This document shows positions 9,811-22,888 of a stretch of 64,000 bases of DNA, piece after piece. Location: positions 546,404 through 610,403 of the forward strand of contig JAVSML010024356.1 of NCBI GenBank assembly GCA_038503035.1, in the 5' to 3' direction. A program made the position numbers and the translations under genes. The first letter of the stretch is position 1. Each line of letters begins with the position of its first letter. The stretch is from Crocodylus rhombifer. Its lineage: Eukaryota > Chordata > Crocodylia > Crocodylidae. The notes under the pieces are model-generated. The model was given only the letters and a program-made list of their open reading frames with translations, was not told the DNA's origin and did no database searches.

Positions 9811-12800
9811 CGCGAGACTGTATGTTCGAGGCCCACCGGCAGCAGAGTGGTTAGCACTACATCTGGTCACCTTTGATGCTTCAGTTGGATTAATGGGGGA
9901 CAGCCTCCAGCTTGAGTCTGGAATGAGACATGGTTTTTGGAACCATAGTCAGACAACCTATACATTATGCTGCCACATAGCAGGATTTGTGTATGCATAG
10001 TAATAGTTATCACTCAAACTCAGGAGGTATAGTTTCACCTTAATGAAATAAAAAGGCCACCATCAACTTCATGGGATTAGAATGCTTTGGGTTTACTTTG
10101 TTATGGATAGGTTTAATTTATTTTATTTTGAATGAAAGCATCAGACACTTGCTTTTGGATATTTGTTGTTTTGTCCACTAGATTAATTATTTTTCCCCTA
10201 AATAAAAAAGTGAATGCAGACTTCTCCAAATATTTATAGTGAGAGTCAGAAAACTGAATAACTACTTTTTGAATAAATTTTTCTTACATGATCAAAACAT
10301 TATTAGTATTTTGTTCTTTTACAGTATTATTAGAGATGAAAGAGGAATAGCTACACCCCCAGTATCACAAAAAACCCCAGTTCAGAAATACTTATCACAC
10401 AAATCAGATAAGAAATGTAAACTTGAATCATGGAATCCCTAAAATAAGTTACCAGTATAATCAGTGGAACAGCTGAGTATATAAAGGGATATCTTTGTAT
10501 ATTGAGAAATGGTAAATTAATTTCAAAAGATATTTCTGGAGGTCATAATGGTGGTCAGACATTTTTCCAAGTTTATTTCTTTGAATTAATATGCCTACCT
10601 TCAGTAATTAGGAACCAATAGGAACTGGAAGGAGGGGGCCTGAGAAAGAAGAAACCACTCAGCTGCTTTTTAGTTGTATTTTAAATCTAGGTTGAAATAT
10701 AAAGGCTTAATTCTGATGTTATATACTAACTGTATGCATAATGCTGCATGTGGTATCTTGTAAAAGCAGCTACTGTGCTTGAACATGCAAGAGGATTAGT
10801 TCATTTTATAAAAGGTGTGTCAATCTATGGGCCTACATAAACAGCAACCTAAATAAGACCCTGACTTAGTTGTTTTATTTTCTGTGAACATCGAATAATC
10901 TACAGCCAAATATCTTTTGAATTATTGTTTACTTCATTTGTTTTTCTTTCTGTTTTTTCTAAGCAATAAGACCCTGACCAGAGCCAGGCCTCTCTGAGGG
11001 ACAGACAGCAGCTGGGTTGTGCCAACGACTTGCAAGAGAGCCAAACATGTGTTCAGAGTTTTATGCTGTTTGTTCCAGGCAGACGTGTGTTTAAAGGAAC
11101 CACTGGAAAATCGAAAAACATTCTGGTTAGTAAAAATTCTGCTCATGTCATATTTTCAGACTTTTTTTAAACTCATTATTGCTGATGACAGTTGCATTGT
11201 TTGTTCTACTGCATTTCATCATAAAATCAGGTGATCACATTTATATATTTTTTGCTAATCAATCAGGTGCATAAAAATTAAAGTGAAGATCATAGTTAAC
11301 AGATATTATGAAAAATTTTACCAAAGAGATCTCCCAAACCCAAAACAAACAGGTTCCCTTTCAGACACCCTATCACTCCATCTATCCTCTGACCCACAGG
11401 AAAAGATTAGGAAGATAGGGAAAAATGACAAGACCTTCTTTTCTTAGTCATTTACATTCCATTGCTGATGATGATCCTCATCCTAAAGTTAGTCTTTTTC
11501 AAGGATGAGTTAAATAAATGGGGTTACAGAAGTGGAGAGACATTAGCGTTTCAGCTAATGAAGTATATGATCAAATTACGCAGAAAGACTGACACACAAG
11601 AAGACCTCAGACTACTTCCAAATTATGGTCCATAGTTCTAGGAAATGGTTTTAACAATTTAACTAACAGTACCTAACAGCTATTTGAATAAAAATTGTGT
11701 TGCACAGTAGACTCATTAGTAAAGGCATTATCCAGTTTAGATGATAAATGTGTTTTAGTAGTCATATAAGAAAATAGTCCTTTATGTCTCACTCAGGTGA
11801 AACTACTAATTAAGTCAACATGCTGTAAGAGCTTTCCATAGCAGCCTACTTAACTGTACAAAATACAACTTTAATTTTAAAAAATGGAAAAATAGGGGAA
11901 GAAATCTGCCTGCTACAAAAAAAAAAATACCCAGAGGAAAACCAGAGAGGAAGAAAAACAGGCATTTCCGTAGAGCATCCTCATATGGGAAAGAATTAGG
12001 GAAATGCAGATTTGAAGAGGGACTTTTAAGAACTGCACAGAACAAAGCATTTGCAGTGCACAGCAAATTTTGCTGGTCTTATGGCATCCACAAAGTATGC
12101 GATATATTCTTGTGTGTCATCTACTGGATTTAACTACTCAGTGAGACAATGAGAAAATGTTTATCCTCCCCTTCAAGGAAAATGTCAGTGAAAACAAGAC
12201 AAACCAAAAAAATCATATAATTTTCTCCACTGATATACTTAACTTTTGGTGGAAATTTGGGTCAAAAAATATTTTGGCAAATACCAAAATTTGGTAACCA
12301 GAACCCAGTGGCAGATGTAATGGGTCAGTGGTGCAGCCAACAAGTAAAGAATAGTTTTAAATAATTATAGGAAACAAAACAACACCCCCCCAAAAAGGCA
12401 ATAGAAAGCAAGACCTTCTAAATAACCACATAATCCCACACCTAAATTCAAGGCAATAAATTCTACAGAGCACAAACACCAGCAGCCAAGCTGTTCTTAT
12501 ACCTAAGGATTTTCTCAGCTTAATTAAGTGGTGCAGGAGCATCTGCCTGGAATGCTCAAAAGCATCCTCAGGAAACAGGTGTGAATTATTTACATTTCTA
12601 ATAAGTGGGATAAAAAAAAATCAAAGCAATTATGTCAGTACCCCACAGCGAGTCTTCCTCACTCAGCAGGCTAGGCAAAGTGGATAAGACTGCAGGTAGA
12701 CAAGTAGATTGTGATGGGGAACCCTTTAGCAGCTAAGCCTTTATCTCTTTCTTTATCTCTGCCCAGAGAAGGTCAGCTGGATGAGAGCACTAGGTCCTAA

Positions 12801-12831
12801 TCTAGGCCTCTTTGGTTTATTCCCACCATAA
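9811..12831. other. anonymous AT-rich sequence
   Basis: No gene is firmly supported apart from the weak exon candidate at 10325. A pyrimidine-rich tract ending TTCTAAG at about 10964 resembles a splice acceptor, but every frame after it closes within about 40 bases, so no coding exon is proposed. Confidence 0.4.
10325..10442 (+). other. candidate terminal coding exon (weak)
   Basis: A pyrimidine-rich tract ending TTGTTCTTTTACAG (10311-10324) is followed by an open frame of about 38 codons ending in TAA at 10440-10442. The predicted peptide is charged and hydrophilic (for example RDERGIATPPVSQKTP and SHKSDKKCK), which is unlike translated AT-rich background. I do not recognise the protein. 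No polyadenylation signal was identified close downstream. It may be a chance frame. Confidence 0.2.
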
Positions 12832-12834
12832 ACT

Positions 12835-13095
12835 GGATGTGTCTACACATTCATTAACACACCGTAATTACAGCATATTAAGTTTAGAACCTATAATAAA
12901 TAACAGGTACTAAACTTAAGGTGTTATAATTGGCCCCACTGCGCATTAGTGTAGGTGAATGCTTTTTAAGTGATGCTTAATGCCCGTTGGACTCAATCTA
13001 CTGTGCATTAGCACATCAGCACAGTTTTTGCCAGCCACATTAATGCACAGTAGAATGAGTCCAATGAGCATTAAGCATCTCATGTAGATGTGTCC
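12835..13095. mobile_element. 261-bp MITE with two internal hairpins
   Basis: Ends are GGATGTGTCTACACAT and, reversed, GGACACATCTACATG, i.e. the same terminus differing by C/T and G/A changes. ACT occurs on both outer sides (12832-12834, 13096-13098), a possible 3-bp target-site duplication. The first hairpin pairs 12865-12892 with 12905-12932. The second pairs 12974-13010 with 13041-13077 (37-bp arms, about three mismatches, 30-nt loop). CTGTGCATTA-type motifs match other MITEs here. No coding capacity; it would depend on a transposase elsewhere. A PIF/Harbinger origin is inference; the published crocodilian Chompy MITEs are a natural comparison. Confidence 0.75.
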
Positions 13096-13098
13096 ACT

Positions 13099-16000
13099 GT
13101 TTGGCTGTGTCTTTCCTTAGAATTGCTTTGTTAGCCTCCCTTCTCTCTCCTTCATGCAGCACTCCTTAAAGGGCAGGCACGACACACTGCAAGAACAAAG
13201 ACTTCTAGTTGCAGAGAACACACTGTATAAATGGAGAGGACTTCAGTCCTTATCCTAGCAGTCTCTGTTCAGTGCCTGCAAGAAGAGCAGCACACAGCCC
13301 TGAAATCGGAGGGAGGTCCTACACCTGTAAAAACCAGACTGGTCTTCCCCATAATTCAATATTTGTGAGAAAAATCATTTGGGCTTTGCTAAATTTTTTT
13401 GTGGAGAGAAGTTGTTAAGAAGCATAATCTAGATATCTTCAGCTGCCAATTGGTCCTCCCCCGCCCGCCCGCATTGATGGTAAACTGACTTTTTCTCTCT
13501 AAATTGTTTTTTATTAAACAAGCAAACAACTTCTATTTCCTATCAAATAAGAAAACTGAAAGAAAAGTGTCACATCTCCCTAATAAAGATGTATTTTTAA
13601 ATAGTTTTTAGCAATGTAGTTAAATTAAGCTGTGATCTAGCTAAGAGACATATTTTACCTTAGAGTAGCTTCTCACTTACTTCTGTATACATTTATTTAT
13701 GTATAAATTTACTCATGGCATTCAGCACTACACAATGATGGACACAAAAAAGTTCATGAATTAACCTTTCACTTCCTTTATATGTTTTATATCTATGTTA
13801 CAGAGGGATACCGAGGCAGATTAAATGATTTAAATTAGCTGAATCTTGATTTTGAGTCCTTCAGCATGTTAACCACTATCCCCTCCTTTCTCTTAAAAAT
13901 TCATTGATTAATTTAGTTTACAATAGCAATAATTAGGGGGTTAAAGTAACTTCTCCATAGTCATGTTTAAACTCTTTGCAAGTTTAATCCCATGGTTTGT
14001 GATCATTCACATTCAGTATTTCACTGCTTCTAGAACAATAGATTTTTAGCCTGAGGGCTCTTGAGCTGAAGGATAAATGTCTCATGCTGTTAGAATACAT
14101 GCTAGCTTAGTCACTTGTTCATATAAGGTCATGAGCAGTACAGATGTGTCGTAATAACTGCTTTTAATGATTACTTTCAGATCAAATAATGTTCAAGAGA
14201 TTACCACATCTGTAAAAAGGCCCTAAATGAAAGTACAGGACATTTTGTACAGAAAGATTTAGAAAAGCAGCTGTTATTTATAGGGACAGCAACTTTGTGT
14301 TGTAGTACTGATGTGTAAACTGGCAAAACCTTCTTCAGTTTAGTGATAGAGAAAAACAAATAACCTCTGAGCTTTTATGAATCTAATATTGTGTAGATGG
14401 TCCTCTTTAACCTAGTCTTTGGCTTAGAAAGCACCTGTAAAGCTGTTTGCGCTGTGTTGTCCTTTTGTTCACTCCTCTTCTCCTACATGACGTTGATTAT
14501 TCTGCGTGTGTGCGCTACTAGCATAGGTTGAAATATTTCCCTCAGTTTTCTGAAAGCCTGTCATCATTGTCTAGAATCAAATTAAGCATATTGCATGTGA
14601 TCATTTCTTTGAGGCTCATGTTGGGTTTGGGGACTAACCAGCTACAAAAGCATCCACACAATAGCCAAAGAATCGGCAGGTTTTTGCTATTGGGTTTTTT
14701 TCCTCCTGCTTAGTAACAGGTGGTATTTATCCAAGCAGCCTGAGCTGGGCAGCTGGCTGATGGGTCCCTCCAGCTGGACATCCTTTCCCCATTTAGTTCA
14801 ATCACACCTGCTTTAGTCAGCAAACAAGGGCCTTTTTCATCTTCTATATCTGCAGAAAAGGGTGAGCATGTGTATGGGGAGGGGTGGATAAGGAACCTTG
14901 GACCAATTACACCACTTTCAGCTGCAGTATTTCATGATGTCTGCAGACCCCATCTGGTCTCTTACCAAAGAAAAAAATTGGGTTTAAAGGTTTTCTTCTC
15001 TGTTTTGCTCTGTTACGCTATTCTCTTTAACACAGCTATTTCATTATCTCTCGCTATCATTTGATCAGATTTATCTTCCATTAAAACTTCCTTTCCCTTG
15101 AAGCAGACAGTGACATGAGTATGCATGCCTCTCCCAGCTTTTATTGTGCTGAATTAAGAAATGGTAGAATAGTCTCATGAAAGATTAATTACTTCCTGTA
15201 AGCATCTTTGTACCTGAGGACAAGCAATTACAAAAATATGTCCAAAAGAAAACAAGAAAGGATGTTAGAAAGTATTGGCCAGGTATTTCCTGGCAGACAG
15301 CAAGCTTAGCTTGTTACAGTGCCAGCTTATTTAGAGCTAAGGAAACTTCTGTCTTAAACTCATGTATCATATTTTGTTTTGTACATTAGTAGCAATATTC
15401 TCTTTGTAAAAATATATATAACTGACACTGTACAGGCATTTTCCTTGATGCTTCAATTGTACTAGTGTTTGAGGGCATGTACTTGTACTGTCTTAAGAAA
15501 AGTGACTGACTGACTTAAAGGATAAATTCTTAGGACTTGAATATGAAAGAAGTCCTTAGGTAGATTGTTTCATGTTTACTAATTCTTCTTATTCCTGTAC
15601 AGAACGATTTTCTGGTTGACTTGGCAGAGTTTGCTTTGGATTCACCTGGAGAGAGTCAAGGCAAGAGTCTGAAAGAAACTCAATATACTGAATACTTAAA
15701 AGTGAACATCATCATTTAGCTAACTTTCTGTCACAGTCATTTAGAAAGAAAAGAGTCTCCTGTTTCTCCAAGGAGGGCGTCAGAACTGCGGTGAGAACTG
15801 ATTGAAACTAATTTCTATTTAGAGTGAGCACAGAGCTATTTCTCAATTAAGCACAAATATTTACGTCAAAATATCACAGAGGGTGTGGACTGAACCCATA
15901 AAAGCCACTGGAGTGGAGGCTTTTTAAAGCATTCTTAATTTAGCCTGTTGTTCATGGAGAGTGCAGCACAGATAGGATCTATGATCACCTCTGTAATGAA

Positions 16001-16917
16001 GAGGCAAAGCAGATAATTGTGCAGCCTTAACCATTTCATTGCATTGGAACTGGCATAATGCTGGGACCCTAGCCTCCTTCACATTGGAGGGCCAGGTCCT
16101 AACATGTCTGCCCTCATTGTGCTTCAAGTGCATTCCTCTCAATCTGAAGTGCATATGGGACCCAAATGTGCGTTAACCATGCTATGAACTTTGCTCTGTC
16201 CAGGGTCCTGTCTTGGGTCCCCAATATTCTGTCTGCTCTAGTGTAGATGGGTCCTAATAGACAATCTTTATGAATTTTCCCAAAGGTCCACTAAAGTAGA
16301 TAATTATATAAGTGAGTAGTTCCAGTAACAGCAAAACTAGGGGCTTAAATTATCTCATTACTTTAATTAACGCACCAAAGTTTGCAATATTTCCAGATTC
16401 TTGGACAAAACATGCTGTTCAAGTACAAAACCAGATGTTTGGAAGAAGAGGCTAATGAGAGATGATACTTCGTGACTTCATGTGGACATAACATTATGTA
16501 CCAACTTCCTAGAGGTAGTGTAAGGCTTATCCTTTTGAATTATTTGCCTGAAAGTCTTTGGAGATTTCTGTACTACCTCTAGATTGCAATAGGGGGTGCC
16601 ACAGTGATGTCTGCCCATGCCGGCTAAACCCTCCAAAAATGTAAAAGAGTAGTCTTTTTGCTCCATAAACTCTCTCTCAGTCATACTTATTGTTGTAGAT
16701 CTAGGATGGCTCTAAGGGATGTTACCTTGCATGGGGGTGAGGGGATTGCACATGGAACAGGCATGCAGTGGTTAACTGTGGTGCTCTCTAGAGCAGCCTA
16801 GAGGCAGTGTAGACATGCCCATTATGAAGAAATAATAAATAGTGTATTATCATCTGAACCAATCAGTATAATATAGTACATTTTGCATTAAAGTATATTT
16901 TGTGATGAGTGCACCAG
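13099..16917. other. anonymous sequence with possible DNA-element remnants
   Basis: No gene is firmly supported; a weak exon candidate at 15603 is listed separately. Segments ending CTAGTGTAGATGGGTCC (about 16238-16254) and GTGTAGACATGCCC (about 16807-16820) resemble the termini of the hairpin MITEs, suggesting decayed copies whose other ends I cannot place. Confidence 0.4.
15603..15719 (+). other. candidate exon (very weak)
   Basis: A tract ending TTCTTATTCCTGTACAG (15586-15602) is followed by an open frame of 38 codons to a TAG at 15717-15719. The peptide begins NDFLVDLAEFALDSPGE. No clear consensus donor was seen and the protein is not recognised. Confidence 0.15.
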
Positions 16918-16999
16918 TGTCAGGGACTCTGATCAGGTAGGCCCACCTGAGCCAAAAACTGTCAGGAACTGATCAGGTGGGCCAGCTTGGGCCAAGTAC
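16918..16999 (+). repeat. 40-bp imperfect tandem duplication at LTR-like start
   Basis: Two adjacent units begin TGTCAGGGACTCTGATCAGG and TGTCAGGAACTGATCAGG. The sequence following to about 17400 (pyrimidine-rich, with repeated CCTGACC/GGACTTTGCCCTTGG phrases) has the look of an old LTR, but no far end, TATA box or target-site duplication could be shown, so only the duplication is claimed. Confidence 0.55.
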
Positions 17000-19120
17000 C
17001 TCAGCAAGTCACACCTGAAGTAAGCCTCAGCTAATGAACTCTGCCACAGTTTAGGAACAACAAACAACTTGATTGGTTGCTGGGAGCACTGCATATCCAG
17101 CAGGGGCCTTGGCTTTGCAGGCTAGTCAACAGTTCTCCTGTGGCAAGCCTCCTGGTTCCTGCAATCTGGTTTTGGCTCATTTATGGACCTTGGTTTTGAA
17201 TTTCTAAAAGGATCTGTTTCCTGGATCCTGACCTGTGGATTTTCCCTTTGATTGGTACTCAACATCTAATCCCCAGATCCTGACCCTGGACTGTATTGTG
17301 GACTTTGCCCTTGGATTGCCCTTGAATTTTGTAATATGGCTCTCATCTTATGGCCTGGCCCTTGGCCCCTACTTTCCTTCAGTAGTCTAACCATTATGAA
17401 AGACTGCTTGCAATCTGGTCCCTTACAACTAGATGTCCTATTACTGTTGCCTTTGCAATAACAACTGGGACAAGTATATTCATGATGTAACACACTTGTG
17501 ATGGCCCAGAACAATGAAAATGTTTGCTGCTGAAAATGAGCTATTCTTTTTTTCTGTCTACTGAAGAGTGAATACCTGGGACATGTTTTTGCCACGTTGG
17601 ACCATGCTAGGGAGTGCCACTATGAAAATGTGCCTTACCCACTTGCTCCCACTCAGATTTTAAGCACTTGGCACAATCTGTAATGTAGCTGCCATGAGTT
17701 GGACATGCATCAGAAAGCAGTTGCGTTACAATCTGTTGGCACAGTGGAACGAAAGTCAGTGGCAAGTGAGTTTGCATGATGGCACTTTTTATCATGGTCT
17801 GATGCTCTGATTTACCCTTGGAGTCCTTATTAATATATTACAACAACACATTTTTGTGATATAATTTTCTGTTTTGATGCAGTTGCTTATTTTTTCAGCC
17901 CATTGCACTATGGTTGCACTGCTATGAATGGAGATCTAACCATCTGTTTCACATGCCTATACATGGGGGAGGGTGGAAACATACTGTCTTTCATAGGCCA
18001 CTAAGTAATCCTGGAGAATTTTGAATGTGCATGGATGTTTCTTACATAATTCAACATACATAAGGTGATACCTGCCCAGCTGTATTAAACCCAAATGAGA
18101 AAAGTATACTTATTCAAAGCCAATTGAACTTCATTTTAGAAGGCTTTATCCTGAGCTGTAAATTAAATGCTGAATGGGGTTATTATATAAGTGGTGAAAA
18201 ATCCATTTTTACAAGTAAGTGATACCCTGGGTAGCACTGTTAAATGTAATCACATGCCCAAATAGAGAAAGACCAGTTCATTCTAAAGAAGAGTGATTGG
18301 TGCCATAAGAGGAAGAGCAGTCTAAGGGCAAAAAAAAAAATCAAAAAAAAAAAATCAAAGATTCAGGGTAGAGATCAGATTAACATCCAAGGGCTGAGCT
18401 GCTGGAGACGCTACATTACTGAATAAAAGTTTCTAGTGGTTGTGGGGCATCGGAAGCACCATTATGAATAGTCCAATTCCTGTACACAGATGATTTGGGA
18501 GTTTTCTCAGTTTTGAGACATTTTCAGCTTTCTGTAGTAGAAAAAATATGGTTTTGTCAACAAGAAGACTAAGATTCAGTGGAAGGACACACTAACAATG
18601 TGTATGTAGCATTTATACAACATTTTCCAACTTCAAAATAGTGTATAAACATCAACATCTTCACATTCCTAACAGCAGTATAGGGATGTGGTTGGATGCC
18701 TAGCACAAAGCAGAACCAATGACTTCTGATTGCCATCGCTGTCATGTGCACATCCTGCCAGCAGCAGCCACTTTTTTCTCCCTCCTCCCAAGTTAGTACC
18801 TGGGGTGGTTGCCCCGTCACCCTCTGCCTCTGTTATGCCACTGGTTTTTAATACCACTCTACAATGGGAACCAATGAAGTTACATTTCCCATAGTTGTAA
18901 ACCCACTGAAATCACTAGGGATATAGCAGGGAAATATTTACCTAAAAGACATCAAAATAAAAATCTAGATGTGTCAACTAGGTGCTGACATGGGATTGTA
19001 GAGGAATGTAGGTGCCTAAATTCCAAGCAGTGATCCAGAATAACCTTGCTCCACTGACCCCAAATCTCTTTAACAGGGATCCTGGTTTTGTCCAAGTTAA
19101 AACAATCCCCAATTTTCAGT
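17000..19120. other. anonymous sequence, possible old LTR in first 400 bp
   Basis: No gene supported. Two A-rich runs joined by ATC (about 18330-18357) are simple sequence. Confidence 0.4.
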
Positions 19121-19280
19121 TTAAAAAAAGTAACCCCAAATCCACATTTTACATGATTAAAATGAAACACCGCACACACACACACACACATATATAAATA
19201 ATGTGTACACATACACATATATATTAGTGGTGTTTTATTTCAATCATGGAAAAATGTGGATTTGGGGTTACCTTTTTTAA
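19121..19280. repeat. 51-bp-arm inverted repeat enclosing a CA/TA microsatellite
   Basis: The left arm 19121-19171 contains GTAACCCCAAATCCACATTTT; the right arm 19229-19280 is its reverse complement with a few differences. The spacer 19172-19228 holds a CA repeat (about 19174-19190) and TATA/ACAC repeats. Neighbouring sequence on both sides contains TAGGTGCCTAAA-type motifs (about 19009, 19371), suggesting the hairpin is the core of a larger palindromic DNA element, roughly 18960-19450. Family not assigned. Confidence 0.75.
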
Positions 19281-22203
19281 CCAAAAAGTAGGAATTTTTT
19301 TAATCAGAGAAAACTAAGATTTTTGCTCATTAGACACCTACATTTTTGTCCTAAAATGCTCCCTAGGTGCCTAAACTGGAGTCTTTGTGAATTATCTAAC
19401 AAGTCTGCATAGCTAAGTTCCTGCCTAAATTCTATTGTAATCCAGACATGAGGCAGAGTGGTGCTTAAGTTCAGAGAGCAGCATGATTTGTTAAGTGTGC
19501 ACCCAGGACAGTTAACAGCATTTGGTTCAGTACCTAGCAGAATAGTTACTGGCACTTTCATTCAAAAATACAGAAAGCAGTGATGCCATGATCCACCTTT
19601 TGCTTAATAGTCTGGTGGTTAGAGTAAGCCAAGAAGACAAGTCATGGCACAGGTAAGACGGGAGTCCAGTGATCAGTGAACTCACTTGGGGGTGAGCAGG
19701 CTCAGGTTCTGGTCCCTGATTATTTCTGTTTTTTTGACCAGTAATTAATGCAAAATGCAGCTGACCAGAGCCAGAACCTAGGACTGCAGCTTCCCTATCC
19801 TTTTACATTCTTGACTGTCCAATAACTTTGCTGTAACAGGAGAGGTGGAGAGAGTGCCTCTACCCAAATGAGGCTGAGCTCTGAGCACTCCTGGGAAGTG
19901 AGAGGAGGGCTTGAATTCTGCCATCCCTATTTTGGTTGATCACTGTAACCAATCACTTTGTATTATGCAAAAGACCACCATGCCCCTAATCTCAGAAGAG
20001 GTCATGGACTTTTCAACAGAAGAACCTAATGTGCATCCCTGAGTCAGCAGCAGAAAATATGTCCCTGTCCCTGCTATCAGTTGACTTTTGAAGATGATTA
20101 ACTCTTCTCATTGATTATATGAAGAGTACCTATACCTGTTTCTTTGGGTCACTATCCTGGGGCATGCCTTATTATTAGCCATAGGCAGGCAAGGTTCTTT
20201 GAGTAGGTATCTTTTATTAGACCAACTGAGTAGTTGGAAAATTATTATTAGGCATTCTGATGCCTAAGTAGAAACAGCTAAAAAGGGGCCAATTTGGAGT
20301 TTTCCCTAAACAGTATTCCCAAGGGCACACAGTGAATTAGTGCCAGAGCTACTTAACTCCTTAAGGGATTCTAGTATCCAATTCCATTATTAAGTTGCTA
20401 TAATACATTTTCCTCAGTAAAAATACTGGTCTAGGAACTTTCTCCTAATCTTAATTTTTGAAGTTAAAAACCAGGCACGGCTACCTTTTACAGTATTTTG
20501 ACACAGCAGCTTCAAAATACAGAGAAAATCCAAACAAACAAAACTTTCAATGTTTTCTTTCTTAATTCAAAGTTTCCTTGCTCCTTTTTAAAGTTTATTT
20601 TAGCTCCAGCTAATTTGTTTATTGCATTTTACATGGTGATACCAAATCTGGTTTGCTTGCAGTTTCCTGTTTTTCATTGCCATTATTAAGATAATATTCA
20701 TATTGTTTACCAAGCTGTGCAGTTAAAGAGTCAATCCTTGCCCCCTAGATTTGAAATCTTATTACATGAAATAAAAAAACCCCAAGAAAAATCAGATATT
20801 GTATTGTATATGCTAGTTTTGTACACATCTTATAATCTATTCATAATTTTCTCTTTGAGTGCATGGCAAATATTGATTGCAGCCTGTGTGAAAAATACAA
20901 AGAAATCAGCTTCATCTCAGGCAAGAACATTCCAAGAGAGCTGAAACAGTACTGAGCTGACTATTGCCTCATCCATTCTGTTGTCAGCTAAAATAAGGAC
21001 AGAGAGATAAAATGAACAAAAATTGTGTGTTCACAATTATTGCATGTAGATAAAAACAATAAAAGATTACAAAAACAATGTGTGCTTATTTTTTGTGAAC
21101 TGTTGACTTAATTTCTATCCCAAACATTTTGTGTGGATCTTTATTGCGGAAATGTCGAAATATCCCAATCAGTAACCCAATTGACTAAAATCCCTGTATT
21201 CATTAAGGTCTGACTTAGTGCATGTAGGTCTTTCAACAATGGGACTTAACATTCTGACCTAACATTTAATGTATTAATCCTAATTTTATGCTGATGCCAA
21301 GGCACTCTTCTGTATTAAATCAATTCAGGTTAATTCAGAATTATGTCTCTCCCACCCAGTATCAATAGGTCCACTGTTGGTTTTTCCTAAAGCTGACCAC
21401 CCAGTTTTATGAGAATCTGCAGCGAATTAGAAAATCTGTCATTGCTGGAGGAGCCGGACAGCTAGGATATGACTTGTCATTCCTCCTATACAATACACGC
21501 TCTTTGTCTGCTATCTCTTAAACTAACCTGACATAACTTAGCCTCCTGGTCAATGGCATCTTTATTCTCAGAAGGAATGCTTCGCTCACCAACATTATTA
21601 AGACATTTCTGGACAATGTTTAGTGGCTGTGCAATAATCCAAGGTTCTATTAAAAAGCCATCTGGGTAATTAATAGCACATTTGTTCTCAGCCTCCTCCC
21701 AATTTGTCCATTAGTGGAATAAAAGCACAGGACAAAGGGTAATGTGGTTCAGTTATATTTTACAAGAATTCTTCAGGAAGTTGAAAACACATGATAGTTT
21801 TCCAAAGATACATATGTTTATGGGCACTCAGTGAGAGAGCAGCAAACTGCAAAATCCAGAGGCTTTTAATCAGGCTTCTCCACTGTCAATAGCTGATTGA
21901 CATAGAAATGGACATTCATCACTGACTATGTTCTCCCTTATATTGACAAGGCCCAGCATGTGAGGGGGAGTGTGTGTGAACTGCCTATATAATCTCAATT
22001 AAATTAAAACTGATTTTAAGACCCATGTCAGTGCCTCACATCAAAACCAGCACAAATAATTTTTATACTCTCTCACCTGATAGTTGAAGGCTTTTCTGAG
22101 GTTTCTTTTTAATGTCTTCTCATGAAAGCAAGATTATAGCCTCAGGCTGCACTCCTTATATGAAGGTTTTTTAAAAAAATTCTCCCTTTCTTTCTCTTTA
22201 AAG
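19281..22203. other. anonymous AT-rich sequence
   Basis: No gene or RNA recognised. At about 20195-20245 the phrase ATCTTTTATTAGACCAACTG matches one arm of the inverted repeat at 52702-52905, so a decayed copy of that repeat is present. Confidence 0.4.
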
Positions 22204-22306
22204 CACCTGAAGAAGAAACAGTCCACGATTTTTACAAGTTTGTGGTTAAAATTAAGAAACAAGCACCAAACTGGCTTGGACTTTTTTTTTGCTTACTCTT
22301 GTAAGG
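22204..22306 (+). other. candidate internal exon (weak)
   Basis: A long pyrimidine tract ending TTTCTTTCTCTTTAAAG (22187-22203) precedes the segment and a good donor-like GTAAGG lies at 22301-22306, within TACTCTTGTAAGG. The frame starting at the third base reads PEEETVHDFYKFVVKIKKQ, protein-like in composition, but a second frame is also open, and a run of eight or more T falls inside. I do not recognise the product. Confidence 0.17.
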
Positions 22307-22489
22307 CAGATAATTACTGACATTTTGTTTCTGTTGGCATAGGGAAAAGCCCAGCCTGCCTCTTTTAAACTACCATGTAAAATCTGGTACGAACACATCT
22401 ATAACTACATGACTATGTTTCAGTGGTAAGAATCTGTGTTGTACCATAAACAATTAAAAATGCATGTGTATGTATTTATAACTGGCCTC

Positions 22490-22566
22490 AGATCCACAGC
22501 TGGTATTAGACAAGTAGTTCCATTAAACTCAATTGAACTATATTCATTTGCACCAGCTGTGGATCT
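22490..22566. repeat. perfect 15-bp inverted repeat, 47-nt spacer
   Basis: AGATCCACAGCTGGT at 22490-22504 is the exact reverse complement of 22552-22566. The spacer is partly self-complementary (AGTTCCATTAAACTCAATTGAACT). It resembles a class of short palindromic repeats seen widely in sauropsid DNA; 61803-61881 has the same architecture. Confidence 0.7.
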
Positions 22567-22888
22567 GTCCTTGTTTGAAGTGTGCTGTATATATATAGGC
22601 TATTCACATTTATCAGCCAAAAACCCAACTTCTGTCCAACAACACTCTTTATAAAATGTCCACTTTTCTCCACCCTTCTGTGTGGAAATATTTTTTGGTC
22701 AAACAATTGAATGCCTGAAAAATGAAATAGTTTTTATTTAGATGTGTTGAAAATATAGTAATGCCTCATTTGAGTTGGATTTCTGTTGCCTTGTGTCCTT
22801 ATTCCCCCAGCATGTACCCTAGCCAAAAATGTCAATGTGCATCATCTATATTCATTAAAGAGGAGGTCATAGTGCATTATAAGAGTGC

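Noticed and set aside
9819..9870. tRNA-like phrase (GTTCGAGG ... AGAGTGGTTAGCAC)
   Set aside because: The B-box-like part precedes the A-box-like part and no cloverleaf can be drawn, so neither a tRNA nor a clear tRNA-derived SINE.
10940..11125. Splice-acceptor-like tract followed by sequence ending near GTTAGT
   Set aside because: All three frames after the acceptor stop within about 40 bases; a coding exon is not supported.
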